A stretch of 64,000 nucleotides of DNA, taken from the NCBI GenBank assembly GCA_964518725.1, contig CAZFKP010000001.1, forward strand, positions 59,941-123,940. The letters run 5' to 3'. The notes below the pieces were generated by a model. The model was not told where the DNA came from. It searched no databases and saw only the letters and a list, made by a program, of their open reading frames with translations. The translations under genes were made by a program, and so were the position numbers. The stretch is from JANRKF01 sp964518725 (lineage in GTDB: Bacteria > Pseudomonadota > Alphaproteobacteria > Rickettsiales > SXRF01). This document shows, piece by piece, positions 36,405 to 45,024 of this stretch (the first letter of the stretch is position 1; every line of letters begins with the position of its first letter).

Positions 36405-37805
36405 ATGCCGTCTAAAACCCGCACTGAATCTGATTCCTTTGGCAATATCGAGGTGGATGTCTCGAAGTATTATGGCGCGCAGACCCAGCGCAGCCGGCAG
36501 AATTTCAAGATCGGCACCGAGACGATGCCATTGCCCCTCATCCATGCGTTTGGTATCGTGAAAATGGCTGCTGCCCGGGTGAACATGAAGCTTGGCGTGC
36601 TGGATAAGAAAATCGGCGATACCATCGTGGCCGCCGCGCAGGAGGTGATCGATGGAAAGCTCGACGCGCATTTTCCATTGGTGGTTTGGCAAACCGGTTC
36701 CGGCACCCAAACCAATATGAACGTGAACGAAGTGATTTCCAACCGTGCCATTGAAATGCTGGGTGGCGAGATGGGCAGTAAAAAGCCGGTGCACCCGAAC
36801 GATCACGTGAATATGGGGCAATCCTCCAACGACTCTTTCCCCACGGCGATGCATATTGCCGCCGTGCAGGAAGTGACGCACCTACTCCGCCCGGCGCTCA
36901 AGCATTTGCGCGATGCGCTGGCTAAGAAACAGGAGGAGTTCAAGGACATCATCAAAATCGGTCGCACCCACTTGCAGGACGCCACCCCGCTGACCCTCGG
37001 CCAGGAATTTTCCGGTTATGTCGCCCAGATCGACTATCTGCTCAGGGTGATCGACATTGAAGCGGCGGTAAAACCGATTCTCTACCTTGCCATGGGCGGC
37101 ACAGCCGTCGGCACGGGGCTAAACTCGAAAAAAGGTTTCGATAGTGACTTTGCAAACGAAGTTAGTCATATAACTAATTTGCCATTCCTCACCGCCCCCA
37201 ACAAGTTTTACGCGTTGGCGACTAATGATCCGCTAGTAACGCTTTCCGGCCTGTTGAACACGGCGGCGGTGGCGCTCATGAAAATCGCCAATGATATCCG
37301 CTTGCTTGGCTCCGGCCCGCGTTCCGGTCTCGGTGAATTGCTCTTGCCGGAAAATGAGCCGGGCAGTTCAATTATGCCGGGTAAGGTGAATCCTACCCAG
37401 TGCGAGGCACTCACCATGGTGGCAGCGCAGGTAATGGGTAACCACGTGGCGGTAACGGTGGCGGGTTCCAATGGCCATTTCGAGCTGAATGTGTTCAAGC
37501 CGGTGATTATTTATAATATCCTGCAATCGATCCGTCTGATTGCCGATGCGTCGGTGAGCTTTGCCGATAACTGTGTGGTGGGCATTGAAGCGAACGTTGC
37601 GCGCATCACCCAGCTAATGAATGATTCGCTGATGCTGGTGACGGCGCTTAACCCACATATCGGCTATGACAATGCTGCCAAAATTGCCAAGAAGGCTCAC
37701 AAGGAAGGTACGTCGTTGCTGGAGGCAGGGCTGGCGCTCGGTCTGCTCACCGAGGCGCAATTCAAAGAATGGGTGAAGCCGGAACAAATGATAGGCCCCG
37801 GCTGA
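36405..37805 (+). CDS. fumC: Fumarate hydratase, class II
   Basis: Iron-independent fumarase of the TCA cycle, 466 residues. It has TGSGTQTNMNVNE, IGRTHLQDATPLTLGQEFSG with the active-site His, and the signature GSSIMPGKVNPTQCE. The ATG at 36405 is used because AGG lies five bases before it; a GTG two codons upstream is the alternative. Oxygen-stable FumC fits an organism equipped for oxidative stress, as the island to the right suggests. Confidence 0.96.
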   Translation: MPSKTRTESDSFGNIEVDVSKYYGAQTQRSRQNFKIGTETMPLPLIHAFGIVKMAAARVNMKLGVLDKKIGDTIVAAAQEVIDGKLDAHFPLVVWQTGSGTQTNMNVNEVISNRAIEMLGGEMGSKKPVHPNDHVNMGQSSNDSFPTAMHIAAVQEVTHLLRPALKHLRDALAKKQEEFKDIIKIGRTHLQDATPLTLGQEFSGYVAQIDYLLRVIDIEAAVKPILYLAMGGTAVGTGLNSKKGFDSDFANEVSHITNLPFLTAPNKFYALATNDPLVTLSGLLNTAAVALMKIANDIRLLGSGPRSGLGELLLPENEPGSSIMPGKVNPTQCEALTMVAAQVMGNHVAVTVAGSNGHFELNVFKPVIIYNILQSIRLIADASVSFADNCVVGIEANVARITQLMNDSLMLVTALNPHIGYDNAAKIAKKAHKEGTSLLEAGLALGLLTEAQFKEWVKPEQMIGPG

Positions 37806-37810
37806 GCTGG

Positions 37811-38554
37811 TTAAATACCCGATTTGTCTTCCATGATATAAATCATATTGCATCGGTCGTAAGCTGCGCTCACGCCGTATGCCCCGCTGCTAAGACACTT
37901 GTCACTGCCATCCTTGTTGCTGCTGGAAAGCGGGAATGTCGGGTCGGCGGCGTAGATGGTGCTTGAGCCGCTGCCATAGCCGCTTGAGCGGATGGTGCCG
38001 CTGTTCGGCTTGCCGTCATCGGTCTTCAGGTCGATGTAGCTGATCTGGGACATTGCCAAAGCCCCTGCGACCGATGTCGTAGCAAACTCCAGTACATTCT
38101 GGCTGAAACACATGCTGCCGTAAGCATTAATAAGCCCCTGCTCGTTCAGGATCATTTTAGGAGTACGCATGCCAGAGAGTGCTGCGTGGTCGTAGAGTGT
38201 CTGGTTCAGCATCTTGCTTTGCACTAGGTGAATCCAGAAGCCCTTGTTCTCGTCGTCATTCCACGTCGCCTCAAGGAAACCATTGCCATTACCGCTATAG
38301 GTATAGCCGCTGATAACCGTGGGGTCGGCGCAATCACCGGGGTAGCAATTGTACTTTGTGCGGAAGTTCTGTATCGGTGATTCCAGTTGTTCCAGTTGGG
38401 TGATCTGTTTGCGTACCCTGCTGCTTTCAACCAGGTTAGCACCGACAGTAATGGTTGCGACAATCAGCGCAATGATGGCGGTGACGATCGCGATCTCAAC
38501 CAGTGAGAACCCGTCATCGAGTGCATTCAGGCGCTGTCGGAATCGTGTGGACAT
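37811..38554 (-). CDS. Type IV pilin-like/pseudopilin protein
   Basis: A 247-residue protein with a class III leader: 16 residues, then Gly before FSLVEIAIVTAIIALIVATI, where a prepilin peptidase would cleave and methylate Phe. The Glu at +5 is present. The ectodomain has several Cys (YNCYPGDCADP, DKCLSSG, DRCNMIY), likely disulfides. No other pilus or type II secretion genes adjoin. Convergent with fumC. Confidence 0.8.
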   Translation of the reverse strand: MSTRFRQRLNALDDGFSLVEIAIVTAIIALIVATITVGANLVESSRVRKQITQLEQLESPIQNFRTKYNCYPGDCADPTVISGYTYSGNGNGFLEATWNDDENKGFWIHLVQSKMLNQTLYDHAALSGMRTPKMILNEQGLINAYGSMCFSQNVLEFATTSVAGALAMSQISYIDLKTDDGKPNSGTIRSSGYGSGSSTIYAADPTFPLSSSNKDGSDKCLSSGAYGVSAAYDRCNMIYIMEDKSGI

Positions 38555-38648
38555 GATGCTCTATTTTTCAGTTATCATTCGATTATAAGCGAATAAGAAT
38601 TTTCTTCAAGCACTAGGACTTGTTATCGCCAACAAACATGTTGTAAAA

Positions 38649-38697
38649 TGGGGAGCGACATACATCTACGGTGTATATGCCCCTCCCCCGGTTTTGT
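38649..38697. other. Imperfect inverted repeat in the gap before pstS
   Basis: GGGGAG (38649–38654) can pair with CTCCCC near 38692, with a weaker inner pairing between CATACATC and GTGTATATG. It lies in the 247-base gap between the divergent pilin and pstS genes. It may be a leader hairpin or terminator remnant; no clear T-run follows. Confidence 0.3.
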
Positions 38698-38801
38698 GCT
38701 ATGGTTCACAGTGTCACCATGCTCGTTCTCGATTTTTCTGGCTTTTAGAGAGTAAATAATGTTAATTCGAGATGGTTTGAACATCATGAAAGGGTAGTGA
38801 T

Positions 38802-39836
38802 ATGAAATTGCCGCACTCGTTTGTTGCCATATCAGTGGTTGTCGCAATGCTGTCGGGTTCAGGCTCCGCGCAAGCTCGCGACCAAATCAGAGTGGTTGGA
38901 TCTTCTACGGTGTTTCCATTTATTTCGGCGGCAGCGGAGCAGTTTGGTCAGGGCGGCAAATTCAAAACGCCGATTGTAGAATCCACCGGTACCGGCGGGG
39001 GGGTTAAATTATTCTGTGCAGGCGAAGGGGAAGCTACTCCGGATTTAAGCAATGCCTCACGCCCGATCACCGACTCGGAAAAAGAAACGTGCAAAAGCAA
39101 TGGTGTTACCAAAGTCACTGAAATCCCCATCGGCTACGACGGGATTGTGATTGCCAACGCCAAAGGTGCCAAGCTGCTGAACTTCACCAAAAAGCAGATT
39201 TTTCTAGCGTTAGCGGCAAAAGTTCCGGCTGCTGATGGCAGCCTGGTGCCGAACAGCTATAAAAAATGGAGCGATATTGATGCATCGTTCCCCGCAAACC
39301 CGATTGAAGTGTACGGCCCGCCACCAACATCCGGCACCCGTGATGCGTTTGTGGAAATGGTAATGGAAGAAGGCTGCAAGGCGACCCCTGAATTTGCCAA
39401 AGCCATTCCGGATGATAAAGAACGCAAGAAAGCCTGCACTATGATGCGTGAAGACGGTGGTTATATCGACGCCGGGGAAGATGACAACGTGATCGTCCAG
39501 AAATTGGTGAGCAATAAAAATGCGCTCGGCATTTTCGGCTACAGCTTCCTTGCTGAAAACAGTGGTAAGGTGCAGGGCAACCTGGTTGAAGGTGTGGCGC
39601 CTACCGACGAAGCGGTTGAAAGTGGTGCCTATAAAGTATCGCGCAGCCTCTACGTCTATGTAAAAGGCGAACACATTGGCAAAATCCCTGGCATTGCTGA
39701 GTTTATCAACGAGCTGGTGAGTGAACATTCGATTGGCAAGAATGGCTACCTCATTGCCAAAGGTTTGTTGCCGTTACACGCAAAAGACTTGCAAGTAGCA
39801 CGTGAGCGTGCCGCTTCGCTGAAAACCGGAAAATAA
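38802..39836 (+). CDS. pstS: Phosphate ABC transporter substrate-binding protein (PstS-like, orphan)
   Basis: A 344-residue periplasmic protein. The signal peptide (about 1–26) ends near QARD. The phosphate-binding motifs VVGSSTVFPF, ESTGTGGGVKLFC and GPPPTSGTRDAFVE match PstS of the alphaproteobacterial type. The pstCAB and phoU genes that normally follow are absent; the next gene is on the other strand. An AAGGG site precedes the ATG. Confidence 0.88.
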   Translation: MKLPHSFVAISVVVAMLSGSGSAQARDQIRVVGSSTVFPFISAAAEQFGQGGKFKTPIVESTGTGGGVKLFCAGEGEATPDLSNASRPITDSEKETCKSNGVTKVTEIPIGYDGIVIANAKGAKLLNFTKKQIFLALAAKVPAADGSLVPNSYKKWSDIDASFPANPIEVYGPPPTSGTRDAFVEMVMEEGCKATPEFAKAIPDDKERKKACTMMREDGGYIDAGEDDNVIVQKLVSNKNALGIFGYSFLAENSGKVQGNLVEGVAPTDEAVESGAYKVSRSLYVYVKGEHIGKIPGIAEFINELVSEHSIGKNGYLIAKGLLPLHAKDLQVARERAASLKTGK

Positions 39837-39867
39837 GTTAGATGAGTACGTTATCGAGGAATGCGCT

Positions 39868-40200
39868 CTAGTGGGTGGCGTGGATGGGTTTCAGTCTGGG
39901 AAACAGATAGCGATCCAGAATATGGCGCTTCAGTTTCTGCAGTAGGAAAATATCCGGCTCGACTGAGAAGTAACGTAGCAGGATGTAATATTCCGCGTCG
40001 AGGATTTCCTGGAAGAACTTGCGCTGTTTGCGCGAGCGCAGCAACAGACCGTTCTGCGCGTTCTCTTCACGCATTTCATTTTTAAGGCTCTGGATCAGGG
40101 AAAGGTTGCTATGCGGTGCGTCAATGGCAAGCAAATCATCATTGTCATTGCTGGCAACGGGCAAAAAGTCAAAGCCGTGAAAGCGATCAACATATTGCAT
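39868..40200 (-). CDS. Hypothetical protein
   Basis: Not recognised; 110 residues, soluble, helical in its second half, rich in Lys, Arg and aromatic residues (LRSRKQRKFFQEILDAEYYILLRYF). It lies alone between pstS and the first bufferin locus. The 269 bases upstream also contain the ECF-type promoter of that locus. Confidence 0.5.
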   Translation of the reverse strand: MQYVDRFHGFDFLPVASNDNDDLLAIDAPHSNLSLIQSLKNEMREENAQNGLLLRSRKQRKFFQEILDAEYYILLRYFSVEPDIFLLQKLKRHILDRYLFPRLKPIHATH

Positions 40201-40297
40201 AGTTACTTTCTACACTAAACTAAATGTAGCGTCAAAGGATATTTAGCAAAGATGAATTTTGTCTGGTAATTTTTTTTGTATTTATTTTGGGCGGAGA

Positions 40298-40325
40298 TGT
40301 AACCGCAATGCATCACGCTTACGAA
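40298..40325 (+). promoter_or_regulatory. Candidate ECF-sigma promoter, bufferin locus 1
   Basis: TGTAAC (40298–40303) and CGAA (40322–40325) are 18 bases apart. The same motif occurs three more times, always before units of the stress island. Expected transcription start is about 140 bases before the precursor gene. Confidence 0.65.
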
Positions 40326-40469
40326 TTGATGGTGGATAGTTTTGTAGCTCACCCATTTCGCTTGCAGCAAGTGAGCTGTGGAATTATAACACAGCAACCG
40401 GATATTCAGCGATGATCCTCCGGCCTGTTTTTGATAGAACTAACTTATAACCCCACAAAGGAGATTTCC

Positions 40470-40721
40470 ATGTCTGTTAACAAAAAACTTGCTACTGCAG
40501 CGCTTGCTGGCCTTCTCACCGCTGGCATGATGACCGCTGGCGTTGCTTCTGCTGCTGAAGAAAAAGCGACGGCTGCTGAAAAAGCTGCGGACAAGCATGC
40601 ATGCAAAGGCCTGAATTCCTGCAAAGGTAACGGCGGCTGCAAAACCGGTGACAATGGCTGCGCTGGGAAAAATTCTTGCAAAGGTCATGGTGGCTGTGCA
40701 ACCGATGGCAGCAAGAAATAA
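40470..40721 (+). CDS. bufA: Bufferin-type Cys-rich RiPP precursor, locus 1
   Basis: An 83-residue secreted peptide precursor. The signal peptide (residues 1 to about 27) ends at ASAAEE. A Lys/Ala-rich spacer leads to a core with six Cys spaced C-X5-C-X5-C-X6-C-X5-C-X5-C, each pair set in a CKG/NSCKG repeat. This is the layout of BufA-type bufferins, in which an MNIO enzyme modifies Cys and the mature peptide binds copper. AAGGAG lies six bases before the ATG. The maturase gene follows behind a terminator, and a sister copy is at 52452. Confidence 0.85.
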   Translation: MSVNKKLATAALAGLLTAGMMTAGVASAAEEKATAAEKAADKHACKGLNSCKGNGGCKTGDNGCAGKNSCKGHGGCATDGSKK

Positions 40722-40739
40722 TTCTTGATGCATGACTCT

Positions 40740-40768
40740 GGCGGGGGTGCGTGCGCCCCCGCCTTTTT
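40740..40768 (+). terminator. Hairpin terminator between precursor and maturase, locus 1
   Basis: GGCGGGGG (40740–40747) pairs perfectly with CCCCCGCC (40756–40763), followed by five T. It sits 18 bases after the bufA stop and 12 bases before the maturase ATG, so only read-through would express the enzyme, favouring excess precursor. Confidence 0.85.
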
Positions 40769-40779
40769 ATTGGGAAACG

Positions 40780-42477
40780 ATGATACAGCCCAGCGCGCAT
40801 TTTCCGGAACTCGGATTCGGCCTCGGTTTGCGGGTGAATCACTACCCGCATATTTTTGAGCATTGGCCGGAAGTTGACTGGTTCGAGATTATTTCGGAGA
40901 ACTTCATGGATACGGATGGGCGCCCCATCCGCAACCTCGCGCGCGTTCGCGAGCGTTATCCGGTGGTAATGCACGGCATTGCGCTGTCGATCGGCACGGT
41001 GGATCCGCTCAATTCCGACTATCTTGAGAAGCTGAAAAAGCTGATCGACTGGCTTGATCCGGCGTGGGTATCTGACCATCTATGCTGGACGGGCATCGCC
41101 CATAAGAATTCGCATGACCTGCTGCCGGTTCCTTACACGGAAGATGCGCTAAAACACATTGTCGGGCGCATCAAGCAGGTGCAGGACTATCTGGAGCGGC
41201 CGATCGCGCTTGAGAACCCCTCGACCTACCTTGAATTTAAAACATCGCATATCCCAGAGGCCGAATTCATTGCGCGCATGGCGGCGGAATCAGATTGCAA
41301 CCTGCTGCTCGATGTCAACAATGTTTATGTGAGCTGTTATAACCATCGGCTAGACGCCAAGGCCTATATCGACGCGATGCCGCTTGACCGCGTGATCCAG
41401 ATTCATCTTTCCGGCCACACCAATAACGGCACCCACATTGTCGATACCCATGACGATTTTGTGGTCGATGAGGTCTGGTCGCTCTACCGCTACACCATTC
41501 ACAAGGCGCGTCGCACTATCAACACCATGATCGAGTGGGACGGCAATATCCCGGAATTCGATGTGCTCTACGCCGAGCTTGGCAAGGCGAAGGCCTGTGC
41601 CGCCGATGCTTCGAACTATGCCCCCCTGCCCGACCTTGCCAAAGAGTCGCCGCGCTATGTGGCCAATATCGTCACCCCGCTTGAAGAGGCCGAACACCGC
41701 ATGCAGGATGCCATCCTGTTGGGCGCGGCGATTGATACCAAGCCGGACGAATGGATTCGCGCCAAGGCCGAATTTTCGCCGAAAGAGCAACTCGCCGTGT
41801 ATGTGAATTCGTACCGCTACCGGCTGTATGATGTGGTGGCGGAAGATTACCCAGTGCTCAAACATTATCTCGGTGATGATGATTTTGACCGGCTGATTAC
41901 CGATTTTGTCAACACGGCGCAGTCGGAATATTTCAACATCAGCCGCTATGCCGAGCAGTTGCCGGGTTTCTTCCGGAAACATGCGCTGTCCGATCCGTGT
42001 GCGATTGAGGTTGCCGAGCTGGAAACCGCCGTATCACAACTGACCGACCCGGAAGAAACCACGCCGCTTTCGCCCGCGCACCTCGAAGGCATGACGCCTG
42101 AAATCCTGATGGAAACGGTGCTTTCCCCGCGCGCGGCGTTGCAGCTCTTTGCCTTTGAATATCCAGTGAATGCCTATTACCGCGCTGTGAAAGAGGAAAC
42201 CAACCCTGCCCGCCCGAAACCAAAAAAAGAATATGTCGCGGTGTTCCGCCACGAGGATGTGGTCTGGCGCATGGAGCTTGGCGAACATGAATATTTATTG
42301 CTAGAAAAACTCTTTGCCGGGATGCCGGTCGGTGCCGCGTTGGATGTGCTTCAGGCAGAGCTTGCGCTGGGCGATGAGCTGCTGCTTTCCAGCCTGTCGG
42401 AATGGTTTGCCCGCTGGATGCGTAACGGCCTGCTCGCACACCGGGAACCTGCCACCACCCAAAAAACCGCGGCGTAA
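40780..42477 (+). CDS. bufBC: Fused MNIO (DUF692)–DUF2063 bufferin maturase, locus 1
   Basis: A 565-residue fusion. Residues about 5–285 are a DUF692 multinuclear non-heme iron oxidase (TIM barrel), which oxidises Cys in RiPP precursors; metal and substrate motifs include ISENFMDTDGRP, VMHGIALS, SDHLCWTG, ENPSTYLEF, DVNNVYV, IHLSGH and DTHDDFV. Residues about 320–560 are a DUF2063 (BufC/HvfC-type) precursor-recognition partner (LAVYVNSYRYRLYDVVAEDYPVLK, FRHEDVVWRMELG). The two are normally separate genes. The ATG at 40780 is chosen because the longer frame would begin inside the terminator. A close paralogue lies at 52797. Confidence 0.87.
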   Translation: MIQPSAHFPELGFGLGLRVNHYPHIFEHWPEVDWFEIISENFMDTDGRPIRNLARVRERYPVVMHGIALSIGTVDPLNSDYLEKLKKLIDWLDPAWVSDHLCWTGIAHKNSHDLLPVPYTEDALKHIVGRIKQVQDYLERPIALENPSTYLEFKTSHIPEAEFIARMAAESDCNLLLDVNNVYVSCYNHRLDAKAYIDAMPLDRVIQIHLSGHTNNGTHIVDTHDDFVVDEVWSLYRYTIHKARRTINTMIEWDGNIPEFDVLYAELGKAKACAADASNYAPLPDLAKESPRYVANIVTPLEEAEHRMQDAILLGAAIDTKPDEWIRAKAEFSPKEQLAVYVNSYRYRLYDVVAEDYPVLKHYLGDDDFDRLITDFVNTAQSEYFNISRYAEQLPGFFRKHALSDPCAIEVAELETAVSQLTDPEETTPLSPAHLEGMTPEILMETVLSPRAALQLFAFEYPVNAYYRAVKEETNPARPKPKKEYVAVFRHEDVVWRMELGEHEYLLLEKLFAGMPVGAALDVLQAELALGDELLLSSLSEWFARWMRNGLLAHREPATTQKTAA

Positions 42478-42621
42478 AATTGGCGGCGCGTAGTGAACGG
42501 TTTTCGAACTTGCCCGACTGAGTGCTTATTGATAGTTCAACATAATATCAACTCCACTAAAAGCAAAATAATCAGCCACTTGATAAAATGAACTGAGCAT
42601 TGCTACTTTGATTTTTATGCC

Positions 42622-42627
42622 TATATT
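42622..42627 (+). promoter_or_regulatory. -10 box of the darG–darT operon
   Basis: TATATT ends seven bases before the ATG at 42634, with TTGCTA 16 bases upstream (42600–42605). There is no Shine–Dalgarno, so the message is probably leaderless. Confidence 0.45.
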
Positions 42628-42633
42628 ATACTC

Positions 42634-43521
42634 ATGCTAATATACATACAAACAGATCTCTTTACGTCGCCAGCTCAAACACTTGTCAATACTGTAAATA
42701 TTGAAGGTGTTATGGGGAAGGGAATAGCCAAAACTTTCAAAGATAAATACCCGAAAATGTTTCAAGAATATAAGATCATTTGCGATCGACAGCTTCTAAG
42801 TATTGGTAACCTCCATTTATGGAGAGGATCAGAAAAATGGATATTAAACTTTCCTACCAAAACCACATGGAAGAAACCTTCTGAGCTTTCTTATATCAAA
42901 GCTGGTCTAGAAAAATTTTGCTCTTCATATGAAGAACTCGGGATTGTTTCAATTTCTTTCCCTCCGCTTGGATGTGGGAATGGTCAGTTAGATTGGCAAA
43001 AAGATGTTAAGCCAATGATGAATGATTATTTGGGTAAATTACCCATAAAAATATATATACACGAAGTCTCAGTTTCAGAAAATTTTGTTCCAGAACACAT
43101 CGAGATAAAAAGTTATCCGATTCCAAAATCTTTTGAGAATTTTTTACAAGATATTCGTACTGTTCTATACCAGAATAAAGGCAGTTTCTCGACGCTCAGC
43201 AAATCTTCAGAATTTGATGTTTCCTATGAAAATGAGTTTCTAAAAATTAGAAAAGCTGGAAAAACAGAACTTATCCCCAAAGCAGCCTTGTTAATGGCAT
43301 GGTCAACATTACAAAATGGCGTCTTGTCTGTTGATCAATTTAATGACACTCGTGCCACAAGGTATAAGAGCTATCTGTTCCCAGTGCTAGCACAATTGCC
43401 GTATGTAGCTGTTACTAAAACTAGCAATTCCCTTGATAATAGTGAAAAATATGGCCTGCTATTTAAATTAGAGCAAAAACAAAATAAGATTGAGCAGGCT
43501 AGTCTATGGCCATCTCAATAG
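42634..43521 (+). CDS. darG: DarG-like macrodomain antitoxin
   Basis: A 295-residue protein whose N-terminal 150 residues are a macrodomain (QTDLFTSPAQTLVNTVNIEGVMGKGIAKTFK, SFPPLGCGNGQLDW) of the DarG type, which removes ADP-ribose from DNA. The remainder resembles the DarG C-terminal region that holds the toxin directly. Codons are AT-rich, unlike the flanking genes, suggesting transfer. It overlaps the toxin gene by 16 bases. Antitoxin-first order differs from the usual darT–darG. Confidence 0.85.
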   Translation: MLIYIQTDLFTSPAQTLVNTVNIEGVMGKGIAKTFKDKYPKMFQEYKIICDRQLLSIGNLHLWRGSEKWILNFPTKTTWKKPSELSYIKAGLEKFCSSYEELGIVSISFPPLGCGNGQLDWQKDVKPMMNDYLGKLPIKIYIHEVSVSENFVPEHIEIKSYPIPKSFENFLQDIRTVLYQNKGSFSTLSKSSEFDVSYENEFLKIRKAGKTELIPKAALLMAWSTLQNGVLSVDQFNDTRATRYKSYLFPVLAQLPYVAVTKTSNSLDNSEKYGLLFKLEQKQNKIEQASLWPSQ

Positions 43522-44480
43522 AACGAGCACAACAACACATTCAGGTGTGGAGTGAACGCCTTAAAGGTGGAACGCATTATTTTTGGCCACATTATATTTA
43601 TCATACTGCTGATGTAACAGTTGTTCCTGCTATATTGCGTTCTGGGTTAATTTCGTGTCGTGCAGTTCAGCAATCCATTATATGTGATGTCGCTGCCCAA
43701 GAGCCACTATGGCGAAATCCAGCAGCGCACAATTACGCTCGATTCTATTTTCGACCACGCACGCTTTTTCACGTTGTAAAAGAAGGGATTCGGGCTTTAC
43801 GTGATAACAGACGCACTCCAACACAGATGTCTATTCCAGTTGTTCTGGTTTTTGATGCCACGACCACTCTCAGTCGAACTGGGGTAATGTATACAAAAGA
43901 AAAATTTGCCAATATAAATGCTGAAATTGGCGATACTGAGGAGTTCTTTGATGCCTTAGACTTTGCAGCCATATATCACAACAGCCCGACACAAGATCAG
44001 GCTGTTAGGCATAAAAGAATGGCTGAAATACTATTTCCAAATGCTCTCCCGCTTACTGGACACCTAAAATATTTAGTATGTAGAACAGTGTATGATCGAA
44101 TTACTCTCTTATCACTTCTTACACAGGATGAACGAGAAGATTGGAAAGGGAAAATCTTTGTTGAACAAATCTCTGGTACATTTTTTGTGCATGACTTCTC
44201 ACTCTATATTAGAGATATAAAGTTTGATGCGCGGACGGGTTTACTATCACTGAGTCTAAAGCATCCATCACAGGTAGGGATTGGAAATTATAAGTGTAGT
44301 ATTTTACAGATACATGAGGGACGAGTCTGCGGTAATTTGGATTGTGAAATTCCATTATCATATCAGCCTTTGGTTCTAGCTGGCTTCCAATTAAGAGAAA
44401 ATTGTAATTGGAAAATTCAACTTGAGGATGTTTTGGCATTTAGCGGACCTATTCCTTCTGAAAGTTCCTCGGTTGTATAA
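43506..44480 (+). CDS. darT: DarT-like DNA ADP-ribosyltransferase toxin (DUF4433)
   Basis: A 324-residue toxin-type enzyme. Family members transfer ADP-ribose from NAD to thymidine in single-stranded DNA. Visible features: the NAD-binding IYHTADVTVVPAILRSGLIS, the ARFYFRPRTLFH motif (compare YFNPRNPM in other DarT), and RHKRMAEILFP carrying the likely catalytic Glu. About 100 extra C-terminal residues follow the usual domain. AT-rich like darG. Its 3' end is overlapped by a gene on the other strand. Confidence 0.83.
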   Translation: MAISIERAQQHIQVWSERLKGGTHYFWPHYIYHTADVTVVPAILRSGLISCRAVQQSIICDVAAQEPLWRNPAAHNYARFYFRPRTLFHVVKEGIRALRDNRRTPTQMSIPVVLVFDATTTLSRTGVMYTKEKFANINAEIGDTEEFFDALDFAAIYHNSPTQDQAVRHKRMAEILFPNALPLTGHLKYLVCRTVYDRITLLSLLTQDEREDWKGKIFVEQISGTFFVHDFSLYIRDIKFDARTGLLSLSLKHPSQVGIGNYKCSILQIHEGRVCGNLDCEIPLSYQPLVLAGFQLRENCNWKIQLEDVLAFSGPIPSESSSVV

Positions 44481-44656
44481 TTCCTACTGACTCTATTATT
44501 TACTTTTATTGCTAACTCCATATACCCCATCAGATTCCGTGCGCTTTTGTGTATCTCGGCTTCCGACATAATGCGTCCTTCTGATTTTGCCAGCGCACGC
44601 AACTTATCGCAGAGCGTTTCATAAGCTGTTGGCTTGTGTTTCGGTGTTGATTCCAT
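44417..44656 (-). CDS. Small hypothetical protein antisense to the darT 3' end
   Basis: A 79-residue, charged helical protein, not recognised. The ATG at 44656 is chosen because GAGG lies five bases before it, while the longer frame to 44716 has no site. The last 64 bases overlap darT on the opposite strand. It contains MSEAEIHKSARNLMGYMEL, which could be a helical binding domain. It may be a remnant of the mobile segment or a regulator of the toxin pair. Confidence 0.5.
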   Translation of the reverse strand: MESTPKHKPTAYETLCDKLRALAKSEGRIMSEAEIHKSARNLMGYMELAIKVNNRVSRNYTTEELSEGIGPLNAKTSSS

Positions 44657-44985
44657 AAATCCTCGCAACGGTTGGTGATATAAAAACGCATTCGAGATTC
44701 GAACCTGCAAATGCATTACATATCAATATCATACCAAATTGAGGCACAAATAAAGCGTGTTTACGAACTTCTAAAATATGAGGAACTGCGCCAGCTTGAA
44801 ATTCACTGGCTGTAAAATGGCGGAGGAGATAATCTACGCCGTTAAAGTGTCTCCGATATAGCAAATACAACACTTTTGAACAACCAATCAACTGATTGGT
44901 TGTTAGAATATGTGTTCTCTCCACCAATAGAATTCTTTGGCTGTCCAGTCCTCCAGGAGGCTCCATTGCCTTTAAAAATCACTGA
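44657..44985. other. Gene-poor AT-rich gap with one strong palindrome
   Basis: About 330 bases without a convincing gene. A perfect inverted repeat CAACCAAT-N6-ATTGGTTG lies at 44881–44902. An in-frame stretch on the minus strand (44619–44966) has no ribosome site and reads as non-coding. I see no tRNA or insertion sequence. Confidence 0.4.
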
Positions 44986-45024
44986 TACAAAAACAAATCC
45001 GCGAGCATTTCTGCTACGCGGATT
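44986..45024 (-). terminator. Rho-independent terminator (leftward)
   Basis: AATCCGCG (44996–45003) pairs with CGCGGATT (45017–45024), with an inner AGCA/TGCT stem. On the minus strand it is followed by a T-rich tract (44995–44986). It would end the transcript holding the structured RNA and the small genes upstream. Confidence 0.75.

Noticed and set aside
40470..40721. Metallothionein as an alternative for the Cys-rich peptide
   Set aside because: The signal peptide and adjacent MNIO–DUF2063 gene fit a bufferin-type precursor much better than a cytoplasmic metallothionein.
44685..44712. tRNA-like T-loop (TTCGAATC on the minus strand)
   Set aside because: No acceptor, D or anticodon stem can be drawn around it; the T-stem itself does not pair.
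44619..44966. 115-codon minus-strand frame in the AT-rich gap
   Set aside because: No ribosome site, no recognisable domain, and it overlaps a small gene (44417–44656) with a better start.
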